Assembly (NCBI RefSeq): GCF_001577525.1
Contig: NZ_CP013015.1
Coordinates: forward strand, 1,303,601 to 1,367,600
DNA from: Candidatus Desulfofervidus auxilii
GTDB lineage: Bacteria; Desulfobacterota; Desulfofervidia; Desulfofervidales; Desulfofervidaceae
Length of the DNA: 64,000 bases
Direction: 5' to 3'
This document shows, piece after piece, positions 29,387 to 38,647 of the stretch. The position numbers and the translations under genes were made by a program. The notes beneath the pieces were generated by a model. That model was not told the DNA's origin. It saw only the letters and a program-made list of their open reading frames with translations, and did not search any database. Each line of letters starts with the position of its first letter. The first letter of the stretch is position 1.

Positions 29387-29927
29387 TTGTATAAAAAAGA
29401 AAATTGAAAAAATCATTGAAAAATCCCCTATTCCAGAAGACCCTATTCATTCAAAAAATACCTTAAAATGGGTTCTTAAGTTGAAACCTGATGCCGATGA
29501 TGCCTTACAGATAGCTGCTTTAGGGCATGATATAGAGAGAGCTATCAGTGAAAGAAAGGTAAAAAGACAAGATTATAAAGAATATGATGAATTTAAAGAA
29601 GCTCATGCCTTAAACAGTGCTAAAATTTTATTAGAGATAATGAAAGAATGCAAGGCAAGTAAAGTATTAATGGATGAAGTATTTTCCCTTGTAGCCCATC
29701 ATGAAAAGGGAGGGAGTGAAAAGGCAGAAATTTTGAAAAATGCTGATACCATCTCATTTTTTGACGTAAACTTGCCTTTTTATTATCTCAGAAATAGCGT
29801 TGAAGAAACAAAAAGGAGATTTTTATGGGGATATAAAAAATTACCCAAAGAACTTCAAAGAATAGTGGCTGAACTTGACTATAATAATAGAAAACTTGCA
29901 GCTCTAGTAAAGAAGTGGATTAAATAA
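29373..29927 (+). CDS. HD-domain (DUF4202-like) hydrolase
   Basis: 184 residues, GTG start overlapping the preceding gene by 14 bases. It shows HD-superfamily metal residues: His near residue 26 (PIHSKNT), the HD pair in ALGHDIERA (about 49-57), and a later HH in LVAHHEKGG. Members are metal-dependent phosphohydrolases. The di-myo-inositol phosphate pathway needs a phosphatase to remove the phosphate left by the preceding enzyme, so this overlapping gene is a candidate; that is inference, not family knowledge. Confidence 0.7.
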   Translation: MDELDCIKKKIEKIIEKSPIPEDPIHSKNTLKWVLKLKPDADDALQIAALGHDIERAISERKVKRQDYKEYDEFKEAHALNSAKILLEIMKECKASKVLMDEVFSLVAHHEKGGSEKAEILKNADTISFFDVNLPFYYLRNSVEETKRRFLWGYKKLPKELQRIVAELDYNNRKLAALVKKWIK

Positions 29928-29981
29928 ATGCAAAAAACTGGGATTTACAAACACTTTTTAAAATGCTAAAAATCGCATCAA

Positions 29982-30170
29982 ATGCTTTTTAAGCCCATCA
30001 ATGACAAAGATTGTTGTGATGGTTGTGGTGAGTGTGTGGAGATTTGCCCTGTCAGTGTATGGGAAATAATAGATGGAAAATCAGAACCCATAAGCCCTGA
30101 CGAATGTATAGGGTGCGAAAGCTGTGTTGAGGTTTGTCCAAATGACTGCATTACAGTGGAAGAGAGATGA
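29982..30170 (+). CDS. 2[4Fe-4S] ferredoxin
   Basis: 62 residues with two classic cluster motifs: CxxCxxCxxxCP (CDGCGECVEICP, about 12-23) and CIGCESCVEVCP (about 42-53). It is a small cytoplasmic electron carrier. It ends 7 bases before tldD and may be co-transcribed. It could feed AOR-type or radical SAM enzymes of this region, but nothing links it to one specific partner. Confidence 0.92.
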   Translation: MLFKPINDKDCCDGCGECVEICPVSVWEIIDGKSEPISPDECIGCESCVEVCPNDCITVEER

Positions 30171-30177
30171 AATTAAC

Positions 30178-31542
30178 ATGGTAGATGGTTTGAAAAAAAT
30201 TTTGTCCTTATTAAAAAATAATGCTGACCTAGCAGACATTTTTTGGCAAGAAACCATATCTACTACCATTGTTTCAGAAAATAAAAAACTAGAAAAATTG
30301 ATTTCTGGAAAGGATATGGGTGTTGGTCTTAGGGCCTTACATCAAGGTAAAACTACTTATGGTTTTACCAACGAAATTGATTATTCCAACCTCTGTCAAC
30401 TCGCTGCTTCCCTTTCAGAAAAGGCAAAAATTTCAGATGAGAATTTTGTCTTACAATGGGCCAAACCCTTAAAATCTATGGCCAAACTTCCTGATAAAGA
30501 TAGTGATTTGGTTGATAAAATAAAGCTTATCCAGAGAGTAGAAAAAATTGCCTGGGGGAAAAGCCCTGCTATTCGCCAAGTAAAGGTAGTATATAAAAAA
30601 ACGGTAAGTAATATCAGTATCATAAGCTCTTTAGGACATTTTTCCCAAGAAGAACAGACTCATCTATTATTTTATGTGCAGGTAGTGGCTGAAAAAGATG
30701 GGATACTTCAAACTGGCTATGAACCTATAGGCACTACTAATCCCCAGGAATTATTTAAACAAAAAACCCCAGAAGAGATTGCAGAATGTGCTGCTGAACG
30801 TGCTTTAAAGATGTTAGAAGCTGCTCCTGCCCCTACTGGTTCTATGCCTGTAGTCTTATCGAGTGAAGCAGGTGGAACCATGATTCATGAAGCTATTGGC
30901 CATGGTCTAGAAGCGGATTTGGCCTTAGAGGGCCTTTCTGTGTATGCTAATAAGATAGGTCAACAAGTAGCCTCACCACTGATTACGGTTATAGATGACC
31001 CTACTTTAGCGGGAAATTATGGTTCTTACCATTATGATGACGAAGGTATACCTGCCCAGAAAACAGTATTGATTGAAAACGGTGTGTTAAAAACCTATCT
31101 TTATAACTTAGAATATGCCTTAAAACAGGGAATAAAAACCAATGGTCATGGCAGACGTCAATCTTACAGAAATAAGCCTATTCCACGGATGTCAAACACC
31201 TTTATTGCACCAGGGGAAACGCCTCCTTTAGAAATTATAAAGGCGGTGGAAAAGGGATTATTTGTCAAAAAAATGGGAGGAGGAGAGGTAAATACTATTA
31301 ATGGAAATTTTGTCTTTGAAGCTAATGAAGCCTATCTTCTGGAAAAGGGGTCTATTGGTGAACCTGTGCGAGGGGCTACTTTAGTAGGTAATGGCCCAGA
31401 GGTTTTAAAATCCATCACCATGGTAGGCAATGATTTAAACTTTGGCATTGGAACTTGTGGAAAAGATGGACAGCTTGTTCCGGTAAGCGATGGTCAACCT
31501 ACTATCCTCATCCCTGAAATTATCGTAGGTGGAACAGTCTAA
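30178..31542 (+). CDS. tldD: TldD-type metalloprotease
   Basis: 454 residues from the ATG at 30178; an in-frame start at 30124 would lie inside the ferredoxin gene and is rejected. The zinc motif HEAIGH is at 237-242 followed by GLEAD, and the family blocks GNYGSYHYDDEG and GNGPEVL are present. TldD normally works with TldE as a heterodimer that trims peptides. No TldE gene is adjacent; instead two oligopeptide ABC ATPases follow by 6 bases. Confidence 0.92.
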   Translation: MVDGLKKILSLLKNNADLADIFWQETISTTIVSENKKLEKLISGKDMGVGLRALHQGKTTYGFTNEIDYSNLCQLAASLSEKAKISDENFVLQWAKPLKSMAKLPDKDSDLVDKIKLIQRVEKIAWGKSPAIRQVKVVYKKTVSNISIISSLGHFSQEEQTHLLFYVQVVAEKDGILQTGYEPIGTTNPQELFKQKTPEEIAECAAERALKMLEAAPAPTGSMPVVLSSEAGGTMIHEAIGHGLEADLALEGLSVYANKIGQQVASPLITVIDDPTLAGNYGSYHYDDEGIPAQKTVLIENGVLKTYLYNLEYALKQGIKTNGHGRRQSYRNKPIPRMSNTFIAPGETPPLEIIKAVEKGLFVKKMGGGEVNTINGNFVFEANEAYLLEKGSIGEPVRGATLVGNGPEVLKSITMVGNDLNFGIGTCGKDGQLVPVSDGQPTILIPEIIVGGTV

Positions 31543-31548
31543 AAACCT

Positions 31549-32511
31549 ATGCTCCTCAAAGTCCATAACCTTCATGTATGGTTTCGTAAAAAAAAACAAA
31601 CTATCCCTGCGGTTAATGGTGTTTCCTTTTCTATTGCCCAAGATGATACTTTGGGGTTAGTGGGAGAATCGGGTTCTGGCAAAACCATAACTGCTCTGGC
31701 TATTTTGGGTCTTGTTCCTCCACCAGGTGAAATTATTAAAGGAGAAATTTTATTCTTAGGCCAAAATTTATTATTTTTACCTCCAAAAAGGTGGCAACAA
31801 TTAAGGGGCAAAGAAATTAGTATCATTTTTCAAGACCCCATGACCTCTCTTAATCCTGTGTTTACCATTGGTGAACAAATTGCAGAGGTATTCACTCACC
31901 ATTTTGAATATTCAGCCAAAGAGGCTAAAATAAAGGCAATTGAATTATTAAAAAAAGTAGGTATTCCTGCGGCCGAATCCAGATTGAATACCTATCCTCA
32001 CCAATTAAGTGGGGGGTTACGCCAGCGAGTAATGATTGCTATAGCCTTGGCCGCCCAGCCAAAATTGCTGATTGCAGACGAACCTACTACGGCCTTGGAT
32101 GTGACTGTGCAGGCCCAAATCTTAGAATTAATGTTGAATCTAAAAAGGCAAATGGGAATGAGTATACTTTTTATCTCCCATGACTTGACTGTGGTGGCCC
32201 AGGTAGTCCGGAGGATAGCGGTAATGTATGCCGGAAAGATTATTGAAATGGCCAATACTGAAGAACTTTTCAAAAATCCATTACATCCCTATACTCAGGG
32301 TTTACTTAATGCCATCCCCAGAATAGAAGATATATCTGATAAAAAAAGACATTTAAGGACTATTGCCGGGCAAAATGGTCAAGCATTTACTACTTTAGGT
32401 TGTTCCTTTGCCCGTAGGTGTGATAAAAGACTTCCTATTTGTCTGAGGCGAATGCCTGATTTTAGAGAATACTCTGAAAAACACCAGGTAGCCTGTTGGT
32501 TATATGAGTGA
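31549..32511 (+). CDS. dppD: oligopeptide/dipeptide ABC transporter ATPase (DppD-type)
   Basis: 320 residues. Walker A GESGSGKT (39-46), signature LSGGLRQR, Walker B LLIADEPTTALD, and the C-terminal oligo_HPY region with CSFARRC...C cysteines that binds an Fe-S cluster in some homologues. It energises peptide or nickel import with a DppF partner. It overlaps dppF by 8 bases. No permease or binding protein lies in the window. Confidence 0.92.
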   Translation: MLLKVHNLHVWFRKKKQTIPAVNGVSFSIAQDDTLGLVGESGSGKTITALAILGLVPPPGEIIKGEILFLGQNLLFLPPKRWQQLRGKEISIIFQDPMTSLNPVFTIGEQIAEVFTHHFEYSAKEAKIKAIELLKKVGIPAAESRLNTYPHQLSGGLRQRVMIAIALAAQPKLLIADEPTTALDVTVQAQILELMLNLKRQMGMSILFISHDLTVVAQVVRRIAVMYAGKIIEMANTEELFKNPLHPYTQGLLNAIPRIEDISDKKRHLRTIAGQNGQAFTTLGCSFARRCDKRLPICLRRMPDFREYSEKHQVACWLYE

Positions 32512-33463
32512 AACAATTTTAGCTATACAAAATTTATCCAAAATATATAAAATTAAAACCCACCCTTTTAGTTTGAAATATGCATGGCTTAAGGCGGTCA
32601 ATGATGTATCTTTAAATATAAGGAAAGGGGAACTATTAGGATTGGTAGGTGAAAGTGGATGTGGAAAGACTACCTTAGCCAAACTCCTCCTCTTTTTAGA
32701 AAAACCAGACCAAGGCAAAATTCAGTGGAGAGATACGCTTTTGACTGGTTTAGGTCCTAAAAAATTAAAATTTTGGCGGCGTCTGGTGCAACCTATATTT
32801 CAGGATCCCTTTGCTTCTCTAAATCCAAAACAAACTATAAATCAGATTTTACAAGAGCCTTTATTAATCCATCACCTGGGTGATAGTAGAAAAAGGAATA
32901 GAGCAGTAAACCAAGTTCTCACCGAAGTAGGTCTTTCACCCAAACTAAAAACTGCTTATCCTCATCAACTCTCTGGAGGACAAAGGCAAAGAATAGCCAT
33001 TGCTCGTGCCCTCATATTAAAACCTGAATTTATTATTGCAGATGAACCCACTTCTGCTTTAGATGTATCTGTACAAGCCCAAATTGTCAACTTATTACTT
33101 GAAAGTCAAGCCAAAAGACAAATAACTTACCTTTTTATCTCTCACAATTTGAGTTTAGTGGCTAATATAGCTGAGAGGATAGCGGTGATGTATATGGGTA
33201 AGCTCATAGAAATTATGGAAAGGAATCAGTTTTTAGGAGAACATCATCCTTATACAGAAGTTCTGTGGTCATCCATACCCAGATTAGAAAGAAAAACTAA
33301 AATAAATGTGCAACAATGGGGAGAACCTCCTAATCCCCTGTCTTTACCATCAGGTTGTGTCTTTCACCCCAGATGTAAACAAAAAATAGAAATATGCAAG
33401 AAAGAAGAGCCTTCTCTCAAGGAGATAAAACCAGGGCATTGGATTGCCTGTCACTTATTTTAA
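32504..33463 (+). CDS. dppF: oligopeptide/dipeptide ABC transporter ATPase (DppF-type)
   Basis: 319 residues. Walker A GESGCGKT (49-56), signature LSGGQRQR, Walker B FIIADEPTSALDVS and the C-terminal oligo_HPY CVFHPRC segment. It forms the heterodimer with the preceding DppD-type ATPase. It ends just before tRNA-Ala on the opposite strand. Confidence 0.92.
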   Translation: MSETILAIQNLSKIYKIKTHPFSLKYAWLKAVNDVSLNIRKGELLGLVGESGCGKTTLAKLLLFLEKPDQGKIQWRDTLLTGLGPKKLKFWRRLVQPIFQDPFASLNPKQTINQILQEPLLIHHLGDSRKRNRAVNQVLTEVGLSPKLKTAYPHQLSGGQRQRIAIARALILKPEFIIADEPTSALDVSVQAQIVNLLLESQAKRQITYLFISHNLSLVANIAERIAVMYMGKLIEIMERNQFLGEHHPYTEVLWSSIPRLERKTKINVQQWGEPPNPLSLPSGCVFHPRCKQKIEICKKEEPSLKEIKPGHWIACHLF

Positions 33464-33470
33464 TGTTAGG

Positions 33471-33546
33471 TGGTGGAGATGAGGGGAATTGAACCCCTGA
33501 CCTCCTGCATGCGAAGCAGGCGCTCTCCCAACTGAGCTACATCCCC
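33471..33546 (-). tRNA. tRNA-Ala (anticodon CGC)
   Basis: On the minus strand the acceptor GGGGATG (33540-33546) pairs with CATCTCC (33475-33481, one G-U). The anticodon arm CCTGC-TTCGCAT-GCAGG gives CGC, and the T-loop GGTTCAATTCC is present. The 3' CCA is encoded (33471-33473). Confidence 0.97.
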
Positions 33547-33563
33547 ATTTTTTATAGTATATA

Positions 33564-34718
33564 TCACTTTTTTTTCATCAGCAAGTAAAGCTTGCCATAC
33601 CTGTCCATATAACATGCCTGAGCCTCAGCAAGTGGGCCTGTGCCAAAAAAGATATCCACCCTGCCACTTCCTTTAATTGTTCCACCACTATCTTGGTTAA
33701 AAGCAAAGGTGCTAAATGGTCTCCAACCAAGTAATTCTTGCCGGTCATTTACTAAGGGAATTTCTGTAGTTATAAAAAGAATAGCTCCTTTGGGGAAAAT
33801 ATTAAAGTCAGTAGCTACTGAATAATAAGGGACTAAAACCTCTTCCAAGGCCCCTAAAGGGCCCTTATCTCTAATTTCAAAAAATATATAGCTTGGATTT
33901 TTAGAAAAAACAGTTTTTATTTTTTCAGGATGAGACCTTAAGTATCTTTTTATCTCTAAACCATTACCATCTTCTATTAAACCTAAGCTTTTCATTGATT
34001 GACCAATACTGTGGTAATAACGCCCATTAGAAGCAGCATAGTGAACATAAATCCTTTGTCCATCTGGTAAAATAACCATCCCAGAACCTTGAATATGGAG
34101 AAAAAATAACTCTACTGGGTCATCTACCCACAAAATTTCATATCCCTTCCCCTTTAATTTATGCTCAAAATCTATTTCTGAACGGGTATAAAAAGGCACA
34201 ATTTCATGCCCCTGAACCATTCCTTTTAACACCAGATGGGGTAAATTTTTACCAAAGCGTCGCAAATCAATTTTTACCCATTCATCTGGTATACTATAAA
34301 TAGGATAACGATATCTCTCGGTAGGGGAAAAACTTCCAAAAAGGATAGGCTGATAATAACCTGTAAATAGTGCTTGTTTCTTATTATTCATGCCTGTTGC
34401 TTGATAAAGGTCAAAGTGAGCCTTTAAACAACTTTGCCAATTTGGCTTCTTTAAACAAACCTGAAAGCGCTTTAACCCTTCAATTAGCTCTCCCACAGTA
34501 TAAGCAGTATCTCCCACAAACATAGTATAATCAGAGGGAAGACGATGGTAATAATTAAGGCTATTATTTAAGGCAGTTTGAAATGCCTCCATATCTTTGG
34601 GTTTAGTTAATAGTGGCCAATCTTTGGAAGGAACAAACTCTAAAGGAGGAGGTAGTTTTTTAGGAATACATCCTAAATAAAGAAAAACTACAAAAAAGAC
34701 AATTAATTTAATGCGCAT
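33564..34718 (-). CDS. mltA: membrane-bound lytic murein transglycosylase A
   Basis: 384 residues with a lipoprotein signal peptide (hydrophobic 4-16, lipobox LYLGC with Cys17), so anchored in the outer membrane. It cleaves peptidoglycan glycan strands to 1,6-anhydro products. MltA features: FTGYYQP (about 119-125), SNGRYYHSIGQSM in the middle, and the C-terminal 3D domain with QDSGGTIKGSGRVDIFFGTG carrying the catalytic Asp region. It overlaps ispG by 11 bases. Confidence 0.93.
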   Translation of the reverse strand: MRIKLIVFFVVFLYLGCIPKKLPPPLEFVPSKDWPLLTKPKDMEAFQTALNNSLNYYHRLPSDYTMFVGDTAYTVGELIEGLKRFQVCLKKPNWQSCLKAHFDLYQATGMNNKKQALFTGYYQPILFGSFSPTERYRYPIYSIPDEWVKIDLRRFGKNLPHLVLKGMVQGHEIVPFYTRSEIDFEHKLKGKGYEILWVDDPVELFFLHIQGSGMVILPDGQRIYVHYAASNGRYYHSIGQSMKSLGLIEDGNGLEIKRYLRSHPEKIKTVFSKNPSYIFFEIRDKGPLGALEEVLVPYYSVATDFNIFPKGAILFITTEIPLVNDRQELLGWRPFSTFAFNQDSGGTIKGSGRVDIFFGTGPLAEAQACYMDRYGKLYLLMKKK

Positions 34719-35769
34719 ATTTTTTTACTTCTTCTATTAACACCCTGACCAAATCCTTTTCTTTTACTTTTTTTACCAGCTTTCCCTTTTTGAATAAAAT
34801 CCCTATACCCTTGCCCCCAGCAATACCAATATCGGCTTCTTTGGCCTCACCTGGGCCATTGACTACACAACCCATAACTGCTACTTTTAATGGAGTCTTG
34901 ATCCCATCCAATTCCTTTTCCACTTCTTCTACCAGCTTAATCAAATCAATCTGACAACGCCCACAAGTAGGGCAACTGATCAAATCAATTCCCCTTTGGC
35001 GCAATCCTAAAGAACGTAAGATTTCATAAGCAATCTTTATTTCTATTACAGGGTCTCCCGTAACCGATATCCTGATAGTTTCTCCAATGCCTTCTTGAAG
35101 TAGCGTCCCCAAGGCAATGGCTGACTTAACTGCACTGGACAAAGGCAATCCTGCCTCTGTAATTCCTAAATGAAATGGATAATCCAGTTTTTTAGCTAAA
35201 TTCCTATACGCAGAAATAGTATCTAAAACTCTGGAAGATTTCAGGGAAATTTTAAAGTTAAAAAACCCCAGGTCTTCTAAAAAAGAAGCTGTTTTTAAAG
35301 CACTAGCTACCATGGCTTCTGGAGTGGGACCACCATATTCTTTTAATAATTTTTTTTCTAAAGAACCACTATTTACACCAATGCGGATAGCGGTTTGATA
35401 TTCCTTAGCTACTTCAACTATGGACTTTATTTTCTCTTTTCCTCCAATGTTACCAGGATTAATACGAATTCCATCTACCCCCACTTTAAGGGCCTTAACG
35501 GCCAATTTATAATCAAAATGAATGTCAGCAATTAAGGGAATGGAAATTTGACGTTTTATTTGAGGGATAGCCTCAACAGCAGCTTCATCTGGCACAGCCA
35601 CACGAATTATTTCACATCCTGCTTTTTCTAGCCTTTTAATCTGAGCGACTGTGGCCTTTATATCAGCAGGATAGGTAGTGGTCATGGATTGGACTACCAC
35701 TGGTGCCCCACCACCTATTTGAACATTACCTACAAAAATAGCCCTGGTTTTACGAAGCATAATAACCAT
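34708..35769 (-). CDS. ispG: (E)-4-hydroxy-3-methylbut-2-enyl-diphosphate synthase
   Basis: 353 residues, the compact bacterial IspG form. A [4Fe-4S] enzyme of the methylerythritol phosphate isoprenoid pathway that makes HMBPP. The TIM barrel covers residues 10-250. The C-terminal cluster domain has CPTCGRC and GCVVNGPGEAKEADIGIAGG. Two ATG starts lie close together (35769 and 35760); the second fits the family better. It ends overlapping mltA by 11 bases. Confidence 0.96.
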   Translation of the reverse strand: MVIMLRKTRAIFVGNVQIGGGAPVVVQSMTTTYPADIKATVAQIKRLEKAGCEIIRVAVPDEAAVEAIPQIKRQISIPLIADIHFDYKLAVKALKVGVDGIRINPGNIGGKEKIKSIVEVAKEYQTAIRIGVNSGSLEKKLLKEYGGPTPEAMVASALKTASFLEDLGFFNFKISLKSSRVLDTISAYRNLAKKLDYPFHLGITEAGLPLSSAVKSAIALGTLLQEGIGETIRISVTGDPVIEIKIAYEILRSLGLRQRGIDLISCPTCGRCQIDLIKLVEEVEKELDGIKTPLKVAVMGCVVNGPGEAKEADIGIAGGKGIGILFKKGKLVKKVKEKDLVRVLIEEVKKYAH

Positions 35770-35837
35770 ACATCATTATTATAATCTAATAGAAACCTTG
35801 AGAAAAGGGCATAAATAGACCAATAAAATCCGGCTTT

Positions 35838-35960
35838 TTATTTTTGATTAAGCTCATTTTCTTCAGACTGTTTGGTCAAGATACCATAAAAACAGAAAAC
35901 ATCCATTCCTAAGATAAAGCACCAGAAAATGAGCATAAAGATCAAACCACTAAGTTTCAT
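35838..35960 (-). CDS. 40-residue single-helix membrane protein, putative small subunit of the NSS transporter
   Basis: An ATG at 35960 overlaps the end of the NSS transporter gene by 11 bases and opens a 40-codon frame ending in TAA (35838-35840). It encodes a short N-terminus, a hydrophobic helix of about 20 residues (roughly residues 5-27) and a charged tail with SEENELNQK. Bacterial NSS transporters of the MetP type commonly need a small one-helix partner (MetS), encoded directly downstream as here. The overlap, orientation and topology match. The sequence is too short to assign by family similarity. Confidence 0.7.
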   Translation of the reverse strand: MKLSGLIFMLIFWCFILGMDVFCFYGILTKQSEENELNQK

Positions 35961-37479
35961 TCTTCTCCTTCCAAGCTAAATGCACCAACCAGCTACATAG
36001 CAAAAAAGTAGCTAAAATAAGTCCTCTAGCCAACCAACGGTAAGGCCTGATTTCAGTAGGAACGCCCTCAAGAAAAAATATTCTGAGCCCATCTTGCCAA
36101 ATCCAGACAAAAAACAAAATGATAAGACATAGAGGGGTAATATATTTAAGCACAAATCGATAAATATTAGGTACTCTCAACCAAGCACCTTTATGCATTT
36201 CTTCAAAACCCTTATTTATTCCATAAACCCAGCTAAAAAGAATGACTTCAATGGTTCCTAATAAAGGCAGACTGACTGTGCCAATCCAGAAATCTAACTC
36301 ATCTAAAAAACCATATTTGAGAAAGAAAATTACTAGATGAATAGGAATAAATACAGCTATAGCAGTTAATATGACTGCCCTTCTCCAGAGGATATTCAAT
36401 TCATCGATTAAAAAGGAAACAAAGGGTTGAATGATGGATACCGAAGAAGTAAGGCCTGCAAAAAATAGTAAAAAAAACCATAAAAACCCCCACATTTGCC
36501 CTAGTGGTAGGTGAGTTAAGACCAGAGGAGTAGAGAGAAAAGCCAGGTCAAAAGCACCACCTTTAGAAATAGCTTGAATACCAAAAAAGGCTACCGCAGC
36601 TGGAATGGCAATAGAGCCTCCTAAAATTACTTCTGCTGTTTCGTTAAGAGATGTTACCGCCAAACCAGAAAGGACAATATCGTCTTTTTCTCGCAAATAG
36701 CTGGCATAGCATTGAAGAGTCCCCAGCCCCAGACTTAAGGTAAAAAATATCTGTCCAGCAGCCGCTAACCAGGTACTAGCATGTTTTAACTCACTAAAAT
36801 TGGGATTCCAAAGAAATCCCAAACCGTTAATAGCGTTTCTTTCGGGATATGTGGGATCTGGTGTCCCCAGCGTTAAGGCTCGTATCATCAGTAAAATAGC
36901 TAATAAAAATAGAGCAGGCATAGCCAACTTGCAGAGACGCTCTATGCCCTTTGCCAAACCATGATACATAATAAAAAAGTTGGTAAAAAAAGTGATTAAA
37001 AAGAAAACATAGGCAGGTAAAATAGAATTAAAATAACCCTTTTCTATACCTTGAAAACTCCGCAAAAACATTCCCATACTTTTTAAATCATTAAGTCCAT
37101 AATATAATTTGCCCAAAGAAAAAAAAGAAAATGCTAGTGTCCATGAACACACATAAAGATAATAAATGCATAGAATAAAAGGAATAACTAACCCTAAAAC
37201 ACCCAGATACCGAGCTAAAGGATGTCGCCAAAGAAGATTAAAAATACCAGGAGTGGTTCCATGGCCATATTTACCTCCCAGCCTCCCTATGGTCCATTCC
37301 AACCACATCATGGGAATACCCATAATAAGGAGAAAAATAAAATAAGGAATCATAAAGGCACCACCACCGTGTTGACTGGCTTGCACAGGAAAACGTAATA
37401 GATTCCCCAAACCTACTGCTGCTCCGGCTGTAGCTAAAATCATACCAATTTTGGTAGCCCATGTGGCCCTTGGTTGCAT
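35950..37479 (-). CDS. sodium-dependent neurotransmitter:sodium symporter (NSS) family transporter
   Basis: 509 residues with about 12 membrane helices. The N-terminal signature is WATKIGMILATAGAAVGLGN followed by LLRFP, where most relatives have IWRFP. The first helix supplies Na+ and substrate contacts. NSS proteins import amino acids with sodium. The exact substrate is unknown; MetP-type members carry methionine or alanine. A 40-residue one-helix protein overlaps its end. The plus-strand gaps either side carry no related gene. Confidence 0.9.
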   Translation of the reverse strand: MQPRATWATKIGMILATAGAAVGLGNLLRFPVQASQHGGGAFMIPYFIFLLIMGIPMMWLEWTIGRLGGKYGHGTTPGIFNLLWRHPLARYLGVLGLVIPFILCIYYLYVCSWTLAFSFFSLGKLYYGLNDLKSMGMFLRSFQGIEKGYFNSILPAYVFFLITFFTNFFIMYHGLAKGIERLCKLAMPALFLLAILLMIRALTLGTPDPTYPERNAINGLGFLWNPNFSELKHASTWLAAAGQIFFTLSLGLGTLQCYASYLREKDDIVLSGLAVTSLNETAEVILGGSIAIPAAVAFFGIQAISKGGAFDLAFLSTPLVLTHLPLGQMWGFLWFFLLFFAGLTSSVSIIQPFVSFLIDELNILWRRAVILTAIAVFIPIHLVIFFLKYGFLDELDFWIGTVSLPLLGTIEVILFSWVYGINKGFEEMHKGAWLRVPNIYRFVLKYITPLCLIILFFVWIWQDGLRIFFLEGVPTEIRPYRWLARGLILATFLLCSWLVHLAWKEKNET

Positions 37480-37758
37480 AGTTTTTAGAACTATTATATA
37501 GTTTAATTTATGTCAAGGTTATTTGTCTTCCAAAATCCGCGATTGATTTAATGACTTTTTATAATGTTATGACTTAAAATTAAAAACAATTCATACTGTG
37601 CGTAAGGTCAGTTACTATATTTGACCGTTTTCTTTTAAAGTTATTACGGATTTAGTCAAGTAGATTGCAGAGTAGGTCAGGGATAGTGAAGGTCAGCGCA
37701 ATTTTCCAATTGGTAGTCTAACCAATCCTACTTAATGTTAAGACTTGTAATTTAAAAT

Positions 37759-38589
37759 CTATTTTTCCTTTTTACTTTTTAAATAATCCCTGATTCTTTT
37801 TTTCTCTTCCTCATCAGGACACATATCCAAATAAGCCTCCCAATGGGGCAGGGCCTTGAGAGGGTTTCCTATCCTTTCATAAAGAAGGGCCAAGTTATAA
37901 TGTGCTTCTAAAAAGTCAGGTTTTAACACAATAGCCATTTGATAATGGGATATGGCTTCCTCAAAGTCTTCTCTTTCAGCTAAAAGGCTGGCATAGTTAA
38001 AGTGTGCCTCTGGAGATTCGGGGTCTCGCTTTAAGGCCAATTCATACCACATAGCTGCTTGTTGGCTTTTTCCCTGAAGGTAATAAAGATTTCCTAAATT
38101 TATCATAGCAGGGACAAAGGTATTATCTAAATTTAAGACCTGTAAATAGGCCTCTTCTGCTATAGGGATGGTCTCTGGGGTAGCACTTAAACGACAACCT
38201 CGCTCAAACCATTCTTCGGCCGTAAGAAAATCACCTACTGATTTTATTTCGGGTGTTTCACTTTCAAAATCAAGGTAGATTTGGCCATCAGGGTCAAACT
38301 TTACACCCCCTTGTGAAATACATATTTTTTTACCAATTACCTCAAATTTGAGTTCAGCCAGAGGAGAACGTAAATAAGGCATTCTCTTTTTGATTTGGGT
38401 TAACAAATATCTTATTTTTTGCAAAGAAATTCCCCTCTTTCTGAGAATTAAAATGGTTTTAATACTCACTAAATCTTTAAATGTATAAGAATTCTTAGGT
38501 TTAATAAGGTGAACCTTCTCCCAATAATACAAACGAGATGGACAAATACCAAAGATTTTAGCTACACTAGCACGCTTAAATTTTTTCAA
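37759..38589 (-). CDS. MerR-type DNA-binding domain fused to TPR repeats
   Basis: 276 residues. Residues 1-70 are a MerR-family winged helix-turn-helix (AKIFGICPSRLYYWEK), without the usual C-terminal effector domain. From about residue 130 to the end run three to four tetratricopeptide repeats (for example HFNYASLLAEREDFEEAISHY and HYNLALLYERIGNPLKALPHW). This suggests a regulator that docks protein partners rather than a small molecule. Neighbouring genes are unrelated. Similar MerR-TPR fusions occur in Desulfobacterota/Deltaproteobacteria; their targets are not known to me. Confidence 0.85.
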   Translation of the reverse strand: MKKFKRASVAKIFGICPSRLYYWEKVHLIKPKNSYTFKDLVSIKTILILRKRGISLQKIRYLLTQIKKRMPYLRSPLAELKFEVIGKKICISQGGVKFDPDGQIYLDFESETPEIKSVGDFLTAEEWFERGCRLSATPETIPIAEEAYLQVLNLDNTFVPAMINLGNLYYLQGKSQQAAMWYELALKRDPESPEAHFNYASLLAEREDFEEAISHYQMAIVLKPDFLEAHYNLALLYERIGNPLKALPHWEAYLDMCPDEEEKKRIRDYLKSKKEK

Positions 38590-38647
38590 CTATCAATCCC
38601 TTCAATTTATTTATTTTTATTAACACTTTTCCTTGCCTATTTTCAAG

